Under the pieces are notes generated by a model. That model was not told the DNA's origin, ran no database searches, and was given only the letters and a program-made list of their open reading frames with translations. DNA of 64,000 bases from Baylisascaris procyonis (Eukaryota; Nematoda; Chromadorea; Rhabditida; Ascarididae): NCBI GenBank assembly GCA_037389465.1, contig JAZARR010000296.1, positions 62,001 to 126,000 on the forward strand. The letters run 5' to 3'. This document shows, one piece after another, positions 1 through 11,051 of this stretch. Positions within the stretch are counted from its first letter, which is position 1. Every line of letters starts with the position of its first letter. Both the position numbers and the translations under genes were made by a program.

Positions 1-570
1 CATCGTTCGTGTGACATTCTAAAGAATGAAAATTGATAAGAAAGTGCGATTTGCAAAGCTTTTAAAGTACTAACTTTTCGTAGGTTGGTCACTTATTCGA
101 CTTTATCGCTTCTCCTTAACAAAACATGAACTAATAATCAACTATTAAAGGACAAATAAGCTAGAACATTAATGCAAAAGTAAATGGAGACTTTCGTGAA
201 TTCATCCTTTACACAGTATTCTAAGTTTAACATTCGGGGCGATGACTGTCAATTAAAGTGCCCCACTATTGTAGCTGAAAGCTATTTTTGTCACCTGTTC
301 TATATGAGAACAGCTGGCAAAAATATTTTTCTTGGAATTGTAAGGAACGTTGAACACGAATTTGCATAATGCTGAAAATATTTCTGTGCATTGAAAAATT
401 GTTTTGGATTCCTTTTTATTAAGTGGGAAATTTATTGCTACGTCGAAGAGATTGGAATTTGAGTGAAATTTGTAAAATTCATAAAATATATAATGAAATG
501 AGAATATGTTTACTGTGTAAATATGCAGGAGGGTTCATGATTGTCATAGAAGAAATTTTAAATCAGTATC

Positions 571-608
571 AATAAATCATCATAAATCAATAAATCATCA
601 TATATCAA
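571..608. repeat. Short tandem duplication (about 19-bp unit, 2 copies)
   Basis: The unit aatcaataaatcatcata occurs twice in direct succession with one small change. It lies in an AT-rich stretch upstream of the first TMEM55 exon. No coding content is seen. Confidence 0.7.
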
Positions 609-774
609 ATCTTATTTATGGTTTTCAACATCACCATTTTTGAATATTTTCAACGTGTTTTCAAAAGTATTTTCGGGAGTATTATCCATAAGTTCATTCA
701 CTTGTTTACTTTTGATTTGCCTATTCATTTTCCCTGTCCACGCTCAACAAGACACCTACAGTAAGCATTTTCAG

Positions 775-3700
775 TACCATAGGCCTACGGGCTTGGTCGA
801 ATGTCCATTCTGCCACACTGCAATATCGATCGGCAAATATGTAAGGATTTTATTTGTACGGTTACATATATAAAGGCGATATTAACCATTACAATATTGA
901 AAAGTTTAATCATTTTGTGCTCTGGGAAGTACTATTTCAAAAGTTGACGTTGTCATTAGCAAGCAGGAATCCTATGTGAATTCCTCTCATCTATCTGTAA
1001 CATTCAAACTCTCTCAATATGGATTCGAGAAAAAAACTTATCCTTTATCTCAAAGGTTTTTCAACATTCCGTTGGAGATCCTGAAGTGTTCACTGAGGAT
1101 GAACTGAGTTTGATCCACTGACTCGTGTCTTTATTCTCCTTCTACCTCGGGATTTTCAATTGGGAGCATACCAATTTCATACACCAGCTGCCTTAAGTGC
1201 ATTCATTCAAAAGAAAAATCGTTCACAGATTGGCAATAAATTTTCCACAGAAATGGGTTACATTTACTTTATTAGTCGAAGTATCAAATACTAAAATTCA
1301 TAGATTTTCTTTCTTTTTTCTTTCTGCTTTCGGAGAATTCCTGTAATAGTAGATGATATCCTCGACCATTCCATTAATGTTTGATTCAACCGAATGATTC
1401 AATTCCATCACTCTTTTTTCATTTTGAATAGTCTCTTTAGTTATGTAATGAAGATTGCCGGTCAATACAACTTGCAGTAAGCCGCCAGGTATAATTTAAT
1501 GGTGGTGCTTGCGCCGATTAAAGTGAGCTGTAAGTTAATTTCAGTAGTAAAACTGTGCTGCAAATTTAATAAGGGTTTTTCTTCATGAGAAAGGCCACTT
1601 TGAGAGTAACTCTATCGGCGTATTCCCTTTCAATGATGTCATTTAACCGTCTTTTGACCAGCTTTTTCATTTTCCTTTCATTTATAATCTTGTAAGGCAG
1701 CTCAAAGAACGCATCTCACTCATATCCAAACTTATTCAAAGGTAAGTTATAAGTCGATGTTTTTGCTGTGCGTGATCACAGCCATAAAGCCATATATTTT
1801 CAACGCCCACCACATTATACGATCATTGAAAGACCATCTAATGATAGCATGTGATTGAAAGTCGAAAGTAAACGGCATGATAGTTTATTATCAACAAAGG
1901 TATGCATGCACTTTCATCGATGTATATTTGCTGCTTATCATCAATAGTGTTCTATGAGAGAAATCATGAAATGAATTTTTATTATACAGTGAAATCTTTT
2001 CATCCTTATTTAAAAGGAAAGTGCTGCTCCTATCCAATTCAATTCGTTGCAGATTCGTTGTCGAGCATTGTGGCATATATTCGTTGGAATTTTCCTTCTG
2101 CTTACAAGTATCACCTTCTCCACAATGGTCACAATGGTAGTGGGCCCACCTCAGACGTATTTCTTGGTTACAGGTTCGTAGTTTATATTATTTTCACAGT
2201 TACCTTCTTGCTGCCATATAATTTACTTCTTCAAATATTTCATAAATCGAAATCCAGTTTTTTTCTGTTCAGCCGGTTTTTTGATGGATACCATTCACCA
2301 AGATGACATCCATCCTTGAGGTTTTCAATTTGCTGCCTTATCTAACTGTTTTCTAAAATTGAATTAGTCTTTTTTTATTCTTCCCCTGGTTTCGTATTAT
2401 TTCAACTTTCTGCTATTTCGTGCCCTGCTTTCATATGGTAGCATGTGCGCATCAAAGTATTATGACTGAGCCATGCAGCAATTATGCGGTGGTAAAAATG
2501 CATGGTACGACGTTTGCGCCATTGAAATGTCCCATAACATTGGTGCTGATGTTGCAAAAATCTAACAATACAAACGTTAAAACTCTTCCTTTAGGGCGCA
2601 AATGTCTCGTAGCACAAAAGTGTGTCGAGCATTTGCTGTTTCATGAAATTACGGCGTTAAATGCCAGAAGTTGCTACGTTCTAAATTTTATTTTTTAAAG
2701 GTTCGAGAGGAATGCCCCCTCCCCCCAAATAAAAAGACGAACACACTACATAGAACAAAAATATTTGCTAATAAAACTGCATGATCCCTAGATCAAATAA
2801 AGAAAAAAAAAATGGTAACTCTATAGAAAAAAATGATCCATCGAAAAAGTGAATTGAATCGAAATGGCATGAGGTCTTAGAGGAAGGAAAATATTCGCCA
2901 TCTGATATCTAAGAGTGCAATCGAATTTTGGAGCTTATCAGCCGCGAAAATCACAAAAATTGAAAACTTTTATGAATCTAAGAGGAAATTTACTTCTTCA
3001 AGAAAGCCATCCTCTTGCGAATTAAATAGTTTAATTTATTCACATAAAAATAAAAAAGATAGGATGAATTATATTTTACAATTATATTGCATTAATTTAT
3101 GCTCAGATTGCAATATGTAACATTTTATATGAAGCATATTAAATTGCTTCAGGCAATCTTAGGTACATGCACCATCGCTGCATAAAGACAGATTCTGCGA
3201 TTATATTGCCTCAAACTCTCATACGCTAATAGGGAGAGAGGTGGGAATTATTTCATAGCGTCTAAATAACCAGTCTTTAACATACGGCTGATCTTTGATT
3301 GATCTATCTTTCCTTATTTATTTATTTCTGTGAAAATAGATATTGTCGAGCTCTAGTAGCTGATATTTAAACCTTTACCTCACTGAATTCAATGCTGCTA
3401 AAGCAATTACTGATTTAGACCACCAAAACTGGTCCAAAAGCATTAGCAATGCTTTGTGGAGAGAGATACTGCTTGTCTTCGAAAATGAGAGTCGCATTCG
3501 TTTTGCTGATTTCAAATCAAAGAAATCAACAGGTTCCAAAAGTTTCTGTGAGCAAATAAACATATTCGAGCTTCTTATGATTTGGTACCTCTCTGATATC
3601 TGATGTCTGATGCTATGTCTGATGTCTGATGCGATCAAAGTCACGCATTGCCGCTAAGAAATGTTATTCTACTTTGAAGCAGTGATCCTATTCCTCAGCC

Positions 3701-4220
3701 ACTACAGTCTGAATTCGATGTGCTAAAAAATGAGGAACGATACTCTCAACTTCTTCGTCTCATTTGAAAAGAGTTTTAACTAGAAAATTTTAATGATTAT
3801 CGGTATTATCTTTTTCCTCTAGCAAGCGAAAAGGAAATTTCTAGAGATTTCCTTTGAAATAATTTCCAATGTTTTGCTAATAGATAGTGAAACAAGTAGT
3901 TCGCCAAAACACGTCATATGCAATTGAAAATTTTCTCAAAGTGTTGAATTTAAATTTTTCTATCGAAAATTTTCTTAGAGAATCGAGTCACCCACCATTC
4001 ACCGAATTGATTGATGAAATCGTTCTGTGATGCAAAAAAATTAATTAACACTCATTAAGTAAAATAAATTTCTAATTGTTTACTACTTAAATGTTGAAAT
4101 AAGAGATATAAAAAAAAACTTCTTTCAGCTGCATTGATAGCATTTTGGGCACTTGTTGTGATCATTCGTGCGGCGCATTTACACTCGAATTATAAGGAGA
4201 CGGAGCGTATCGAATTCTAG
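775..4220 (+). CDS. TMEM55/PIP4P-type phosphatidylinositol-4,5-bisphosphate 4-phosphatase homologue, 3' part only
   Basis: Three phase-compatible exons: 775-840 (acceptor cattttcag, donor gtaagg), 2053-2173 (acceptor cgttgcag, donor gttcgt) and 4129-4220 (acceptor ttctttcag, stop TAG). The translated part is about 93 residues. It starts with ECPFCHTAISIGKY, which matches the last zinc-ribbon CPxC and the S-[IV]-G stretch of TMEM55A/B. A basic IRCRALW follows, then two hydrophobic helices (about residues 30-50 and 60-78) separated by a short GPPQT loop, then IIRAA and a hydrophilic tail. This is the order and spacing of the TMEM55 C-terminus. Known family role: type I/II PI(4,5)P2 4-phosphatases of late endosomes and lysosomes. 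The N-terminal cysteine-rich part and catalytic CX5R should lie before position 775. I could not find them in 1-774, so the gene probably starts outside the window. An alternative last exon after ttttgcag at about 4,524 would also keep frame. Confidence 0.6.
3364..3603 (+). pseudogene. Orphan coding-like fragment in TMEM55 intron (unknown family)
   Basis: An 80-codon open frame without ATG, from a TGA at 3,361 to a TGA at 3,601. It has protein-like composition and RNY-type codons, e.g. the segments NAAKAITDLDHQNWSKSI and LWREILLVFENESRIRF. There is no convincing + strand acceptor at its left end. The opposite strand is also open and has a fair acceptor (ttgctcacag) and a donor (gtaaag), so the strand is not certain. 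It lies inside the last intron of the TMEM55-like gene. I do not recognise the family. It could be a relic of a mobile element or an exon of a gene I cannot assemble. Confidence 0.3.
3594..3632. repeat. TCTGATG minisatellite
   Basis: Imperfect tandem copies of tctgatg/tctgatatc. The opposite-strand open frame reads through it as a repeated Ser-Asp-Ile-Arg-His motif. Confidence 0.7.
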
Positions 4221-7200
4221 CGGCGGATTCGCTAATCGTCATTGTTTTTATTTAAATCTTTTTTCATTTATTACAAACGGGTCCGCCATGCAACGTTTCG
4301 CTTCCTTCGATAGTATATTGCAACAACAATGTTGTGCACTACTGTTGCAACAACAATAGTAGTGCAAAACATTTCATTCTTGTTTTCGGCTCCTTCTTTT
4401 CATTGTGATATTCGCATCGGTGCCATTCAAACTTCATTCAACACAAATTTCTATTCATCATCTGTTTGTAGTGCATTATTTATCTATTTTGCCTCACTAC
4501 TCTTTTTTTTTTTTATTTTGCAGAAATGTGGAATGGAAGAAGTTTTAAAAATGAGGGGATAACGGCCAAAGAATTCGAGTTTTTTTAGTGATTTTAGTGC
4601 ATTTCAGCTGTTTATCTTTTAACATTGCATGACCACTCGTAGTTGAGGTGAAGGGGGGAGGAGAGGGGCGGAAGAACCACATCTTGGAGCGATATATGTT
4701 TCTTTCTAACCATCGCAGAAACGAAAACACCCGTCAAATTATAGAGAGGCATTTTTCTTTTTTAAAATTTTCGGCTCGAAGGCATATTTCAAAATCCAAC
4801 ATCCTATTGTGCCATTGAAATTTCGCTGTGAATCCAAAAATTGCCTTTGCATTTTACGAAGAAATATCCCTTAATGTTGTATATTTTCTCGAAAAATAGC
4901 TCGGATAATGAACGTTACGAAATGCCCTACTTGGAATATTTAAGCAAGATGGATGTAGATCTGATCGGGACGATGTTTTGAGATCCTTTTTACCTGCTAA
5001 TATAATTTCACTTCAACATATCTACCGTTTAGTTTAATTATGATGTGCACCAATTGCATCTTAGTTGCCGACATCTTGGTTGCTTTCTTCGATTTTTGCT
5101 GTGCTACGTTTCAACTAGAAGGTCGTCGATGTTCCCGTGGTGAGGTTGTGGTAGCAATGCTCTCATCATTGTAGAATGTGCTCAACGCAAGCACTTTACA
5201 TCTGCACAGCAAATATAGTGCACAAACGATGAATAGGCAGTTGGAATTGTCCGCCTGCAAGTTCATCCACAGGAACTTCTCCACACTGACGATTCATGGC
5301 ACTCTAGATAGCCTTGTTGTCGTGTTCCTTTCTTAGAAATTGACTGCCAAAAGTGGCTATTCATCGGAGTCAGGAGCGTTTTGTACTTCGATTTGCTGGC
5401 TTCTCAATACTATACTGCAATTTTCAGCATGAATAAGAAGTATTAGTTGGCACAGCATGAGCCCACTTTCCTAATTTGCTTCAGTCGTCACCATGAAGAA
5501 GCTCTTTCGTGACAGCTTGCGGAACGGCGCGTATAGTAATTGTCACATATTCATATACAAGAGTGAAAAAAGTATTCAGTCATGAGTACTGCATTCGAGG
5601 AATGATAATCGTTGTCGTCACGTCACTGCACTGGGCAATTTTTAATTACAGAGCGACGACCTCGCAATTATTGTAGTAGAGTAAGTCTACATCCACAGCT
5701 TTGTTGAATAAACATGAAAATCGATCTGTTGATTCCGAGCGTGTCGGTTGCTTCTTGTCATTAGTGATTCTTGTTGTTCGCTGTGAAGTCGTCTCCAGGA
5801 AAAATGTTCCTCAGCAATGAAGTTTCAACTTACTTCTTTCAGAAGTAGAGGTGGTGATCGTTCTGCTGTCTCCATTATTAGCTGCTGAGTGGGAATTGTT
5901 GCTTTGATTGTCTCTCCCTCTCTCTGTCTCCATGAATATTTTTTACGTCACCGAAGGCGATTGCCATCTTCAGGGTCCGAATTGACATTTCAACTTCTAG
6001 CTCATTCTTAGCCGTGACCCATATCGTCATAAGTGCGACGACAACCATTAAAAGATGAATGTTAACTCATAGCACAGCTCACAAATGGGTTGTGGCGCAT
6101 CCGCTGGGACGGATGCCTCCAGATCGAGAAAGAACAACGACTTATATCTCGTCTTCAAGCTGTATCTTCTCTTCACTATGAAAGTGTCTCTTTTAGCTTA
6201 GTCAGCTTTAGCATCAAACATTGTCGCTATAAATCCGCCCTATTTCCCGAGCAAATTGTGTAATCAACCGTTGAGCATTGTTGAGCATAAGTAAGAGTTC
6301 GGAAGGGGAGTTACATAGAGCGTGGATTTATAGCCTCTTTATTCATTCTTGTATATAGTTTTTCTTGCACATTTATAAAGTTTTTGCGAGAGTTTTACAT
6401 TTTTCTATTCTTTGTTTTTGGGAAGCGGGGATAAAAATGGGAAACAAAAGGCAGTCCCATATTTATCACAACTACCAGTGTATGGTTATTGCATATGTTG
6501 AAAGAGGGGACCTTTCAAAGTTTCACAGAAGAAAAAGACGTGCCAACATGGTTAAACACTTCTGCTGGAGCGATTCAAATTAGGTGATACATAATTCGAG
6601 ATTCTATGTGCACATAAGATTGTGTCTTCCTCTAATTTAAGTTATCGTATGCAAAATTGATTATGTAAATGAAGCTATTCGTGGAAATAAACATTATTTA
6701 TACTCAGCTGTTCACTCAAATAAACCAACTTTTCGCAAATTCATGCAAATCGACAACAAAAATAGTTTCAATGTTGGCTATTTGCAAAGATAGTCGAGAA
6801 TGTTTGCAATGCCGACAAGTGCTTGCTACCTGAGACAGTCGCAAAGCGGTTGATTCATTCGACAGTCTTTCAGCACAAACGGAAACGTGCACCAAAGAGA
6901 ACGGCACAATATATGCTTTCACATATCAGCTAACCAAGCCAATTGTTTATCGAATTTCTGGAAGCATTGCAAAACGCGAACGCTTGTAATGTGTTTTGCA
7001 CAGTTTGGACAGTTTTCTGGAGGAAAATCGCTCCCAGCATTTCAACAAGTTTTGCGGGGTGAGATTGTCATGCAAATTTTACAATACATGTTGATATGCA
7101 AAATCTCATTGCAAATCAAGAAGAGCAAAACTGGGAATAGACGGCTAGCCTTTTATCCACGGATTTTATCACTCAAATAACGTGGTTCATGAGTCGTACC

Positions 7201-9260
7201 GACAAAGACATACACACACAGATATTCCAACGAAGCATCGTTGTAATGCGTTTGCTGTGTTGTTTTCCATGTGAGTGCTTTCAAAATGTTGTGAAGGCAT
7301 ATAGAAATAATGCAAACGTGCAAAGATGGATAAAATTAAACACCTGAACTCCGGTGGGTAAATATTTTAGAAGGGTAATTGAAACTGACAGTGACAAAAT
7401 GAGAACAACGTTTAAAAGTTTATGTGAACGCGACAATGACGCAAACGGCGTGATGCTTCAAGAAGCGACAAACGGGCACAATGATAAGCCGTTCTGCGCT
7501 TATAATGCGTGCACTTTCACATAGCGGAAACCTTTTCAACAAACAGAGATTGCTCATTATAATAAAGCAGCAACGGAAGTACACAATCATTTTCCAGCAA
7601 ACACGTCCCTCTCATTTCCATGAGCTTGGAGGCCAACCACTTTATCAGTGATTAAAGTTGAATCGGAGACCACCCAGACTTCAGGAACTTCGCCCTCTAA
7701 AGATCTCGAGTAATTTTCGACCGAAGATCAATGCCAGACTATAAAAAGCGCAAAAAGACGAAATAAACCCAAAAGTTTGCAACAGCGAATCAAATTACCG
7801 ATATTCACGTTTAAACTTCCTCATCTCAACTGTTGATAATAGGCAGATAAACGATCGTTCGTTGTTGTTTCGATGAGCACATCGTCGCTGGCGACTAGTT
7901 TAACTATGAAACGCATAACTACTTCCTCTTAAGTGATGTGTTATTCCATAAAACAGTGGCAATAATGAAATGAACGAAAAGTCGAGTACTTCCGGAATAA
8001 TTCTAAACCCCTATGAGCACTCTTTTGTCTATTTTCAACAACTTTCAACTTGAGGATACTTTTAAAGTATTATTCAATGAGATACTTGGTGCATGGACCC
8101 GCCCTAAGTTCAATAAAGTTCTGTGAATCGTTGTTTTTGGCCAAAATTCCGATTCTCATTATTTTCTAATTTCGCAGCTCATTATTTCGACAAAATTTCC
8201 ATATTATTAGATGTAATTTGCCGGATTTTTTAATAGAATGGAATTGGACTTTTGTGCGATGAAATTGCTAGCAGTGATCTTATTTAAATAATTTGCAGAA
8301 TGATGAAATTTGATAAGACATTAAAAGTGCCGAAGGGGCCGAAAATTCCTCGTCTTTGGATGGCTTTTCATTAAAATTACTGAAATTATCAATCCCTTAT
8401 TTATGCTTCTTTACTGCTGGATTGCGACCGATTTCTGGAAAACTCTGGAGCGTCTTGCTAAACCGTTCTTTAATTTACGCTACGGGGAAAGCGGTGAGCG
8501 AGCGAGTGGCAATGTTTTGTGATTCGAATGTTAACTGTTCAATCATCAACATTTTCACGCAAGAAAGGAAATGCTAAACGAACCAGACGGTTGTCCGACT
8601 CTTTTCTATTAAATATTTCATTCGAGATGTCAAAAATCATCAAGGCGTTCGACAAATGCGGTTGTAATTTAAAATAAGTATTTCTTATAGAACCAGTTCT
8701 TCCATAACCCTCCTTTCTTTATAAACCTCTAACCAAAAACATTCACACCTCTTACGACACAGTTTATCGGGTCTAAGAGGATATTGCAAGGTTCAACCGA
8801 TCCATTCCCAATCTAGTTGTTGGTGCAATTGATCAACAGAATGGGCTGTTGACGGCGTAAGATTCAACTGGTCGACGGACGCATCGATCGGTCAGTGACA
8901 AAAATCGATCAATTAAAAACCACAGATTCAATCGATGCAGTTGAAAGATCATCTGATCATAGAAAGCAGGCTTCACCAATAAAACCATAGGCTGGATAGA
9001 AATTAAAATAGTTCTTGCAAGAAAAGAACTTCAGCAGTATTTAAGATGGAAATACAGAGCGCACCTATGCAGGCATATGCTTATTAATTAAAAAAAAAAT
9101 TGAGCATCGTGCCACATCTTATGCAAAAGATGCATAAAAACTTGCAATGCAAAGCGCAAGACATGTGTGAATATGCGTATACAAATATACGCACGCATTT
9201 ACATCAGCCACTTCGTTATTATGAAAGTTATGCAAAAACTTAACGAAGCCCATAATTAAG
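4221..9260. other. Intergenic stretch with scattered relic-like coding fragments
   Basis: No complete gene is supported. Three fragments look coding. At 4,886-4,964 (+), a C-terminal-like exon with acceptor aaaatag reads SDNERYEMPYLEYLSKMD and then a stop. At about 5,837-5,878 (-), a possible first exon reads METAERSPPLLLKE with a perfect gtaagt donor. At about 6,090-6,270 (+), a 60-codon frame without ATG contains NGLWRIRWDGCLQIEKEQ. Between 5,040 and 5,880 the - strand alternates between readable frames interrupted by stops, as in a decayed gene or element. At 6,870-7,180 (+) about 100 codons are open after agtctttcag. The remainder is AT-rich and featureless. At 8,810-8,990 GATC and ATCGAT tetramers and hexamers are unusually dense. 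Confidence 0.35.
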
Positions 9261-9610
9261 TGGTATGGAATCTGCCAACGCCACCTCTGTCTAGAACTCG
9301 GTGCTGTTGCCGTCAACTATGCGTTAAAACCAGGTACTAGCGACGAATTCAATCCATTGCAGTGTTTCATGAGTTCGAGCCGGTTGGTTTCGTGCTCTCT
9401 TCATTGTTCGTTTTTTATTACCTGCGTTCCATGAATGTGCATCTCTCTGTTTTAAGGCGCGGGATGTGTACGCGCGTATTTGTGTCTGTCTGTCGTTCCT
9501 GTCAAAAGCTTCCGACTGGAGTGCCACTGAAGCTGCGGTCGCGATGATTAATAATAGAATCTACATTTTACACTACCTAGCTCACGTGGACTTGTCGAAA
9601 ACATGAAATC
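9261..9610. other. GC-richer island open in several frames
   Basis: On the - strand, 9,324-9,560 is a 79-codon open frame that starts with a hydrophobic, signal-peptide-like run (LLLIIATAASVALQ) and then becomes basic. It has no ATG, and a possible donor (gtaata) lies inside. On the + strand an overlapping frame of similar length ends with SDWSATEAAVAMINNRIYIL. Base composition differs clearly from the flanks, so one strand probably is or was coding. I cannot decide which one and recognise neither. Confidence 0.25.
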
Positions 9611-10307
9611 CTTTGATTTTGTAAAGTTAATTTGTTAAAAATTCCTCAGTTGGTTCCTCAGTTGGTCGCTTAAGTAGAAAAATAATCGCAGAGGATTCGC
9701 GCGTGGGATTCCAAAGAAAAATAAATGCACTATTTAATGCTATTTCCGCAACATGTTGGTCTTTTAGAGGCCGAACTGTGGAAATTGCCTAACCATATGC
9801 TCTTGGAAGTGCTCTCTTAGTTGTTGTAATCCCAAAAGACCCTCAGTATCGATAATGCTCCATGGGGTTTGCCTAATCTGTCACATTACTAAATACTTGA
9901 GTTCTAGAAATTTACTTAAATGTGAAGAAAACGTCAGGAAGTGGTTTTGTGCTTTCTGTGAAATCTGCACTAGGAGACCGTTCATGTAAATATTTTTACA
10001 TACGCATGTATGTATATGAACTTGTTAGCAAAGTCGATTTGCACCACACATTGTCAAATGATACGAAATTTACACCCATTCATTCCCTAAGATCTTGCAG
10101 TCAGCTATCAATGCACAAGCTGCGCTTTTTAGTTTTCCCTATCACAGCAACGGTTATTCAAATATACCAAAACACTAGCAAAACATCCAATAAATTTTTC
10201 TTAGAAATTGATCGTTTGTAGAAATTTTCAATCAAAAAGTATGCATCTCATTGAGGAACAAAACTGGTCTTCATGGATATCAAAAAGTTATATGAGAAAA
10301 GTTTCAG

Positions 10308-11050
10308 TTCATGGATATCAGAAAAGGAAAAGAATCATTCTGCAATCTGGATCGGTGACGCAGCCTAAAGGGGAGCCGGCCTTGAGGTTTAACTTTTTTG
10401 GCGCATAGTTTGGCACTGAAAATACTGTTAAATTCCTCTTTAGCAAAAAGCTGTGCCTATTTTGGACTAAAGATTTTCAGCCTATCTCGCAACATATCCT
10501 GGAGAAAGCACTGAGATCCCCCCCCCCCCTGTGTGGTCATCGAGGCGCACCATGCCCCTCAAACTCTGTGCAACAATTTTTAAAGTTCCTGAGCTAAAGC
10601 TTCAAAACGGAAACACATGCAGATCTAATGTGCATATGCAGATCCACTATCACAGTAATGACTTTTGCAGAAATTTGCGAACGTTTTATTCATAAACGAG
10701 AGAGAAAATTGTGAAAACTGTAAACCGTAGTCGAATGGGAAATGATGCTTTACGCCCTGCGTTCTTCCCACTCTTGTCCTTCTTCGGACCCGATCTGCTC
10801 TTCCAAAAAAGTAAAGCTAGTCTAATTCGACCGTTAATTAGACCGCCTTGTTTGCAGAATCGTACAACGCGCAATGGATCGTGGCGATGCCTTATCGCAA
10901 TATAAATATGCAGTGCTCACTGAAAGAACTATCGAAAGAATACGTGACGTTGAGAGAGTGGTCGGAAAGGCTCGTGTCCAGAAGGCATTCGACCGCTGGT
11001 TTATGGTTGGTCAAAAATATGGTACATATGCAAAATTGGAGCGTCAATAA
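10308..11050 (+). CDS. 3' end of an unrecognised + strand gene
   Basis: The last exon, 10,858-11,050, follows a good acceptor (ccttgtttgcag) and encodes 63 residues, then TAA. The first codon is completed by two bases of the previous exon. The sequence is charged and helical: MDRGDALSQYKYAV, then ERTIERIRDVERVVGKARVQ, and it ends in QKYGTYAKLERQ. A phase-matching preceding exon at 10,308-10,386 (acceptor aaagtttcag, donor gtttaa) encodes basic HGYQKRKRIILQSGSV and supplies the two bases needed. A further upstream exon ending at 9,985 would also match in phase but is weak. AATAAA overlaps the stop codon. I do not recognise the family. The last exon is well supported, the upstream exons less so. 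Confidence 0.45.
10518..10529. repeat. Poly-C run (12)
   Basis: An uninterrupted run of 12 C. The complementary strand is G12. Confidence 0.9.
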
Positions 11051-11051
11051 A
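11046..11051 (+). terminator. AATAAA poly(A) signal overlapping the stop codon
   Basis: AATAAA overlaps the TAA of the exon ending at 11,050, implying a very short 3'UTR. Confidence 0.5.

Noticed and set aside
1902..2306. 134-codon + strand frame
   Set aside because: It overlaps the TMEM55-like exon 2,053-2,173 in another frame. The exon has exact splice sites and phase, so this frame is a shadow.
2420..2698. 92-codon + strand frame after a pyrimidine tract
   Set aside because: It joins in phase to the TMEM55-like exon 2,053-2,173, but the exon at 4,129 supplies the expected second membrane helix. It may be an alternative 3' end but is more likely intronic.
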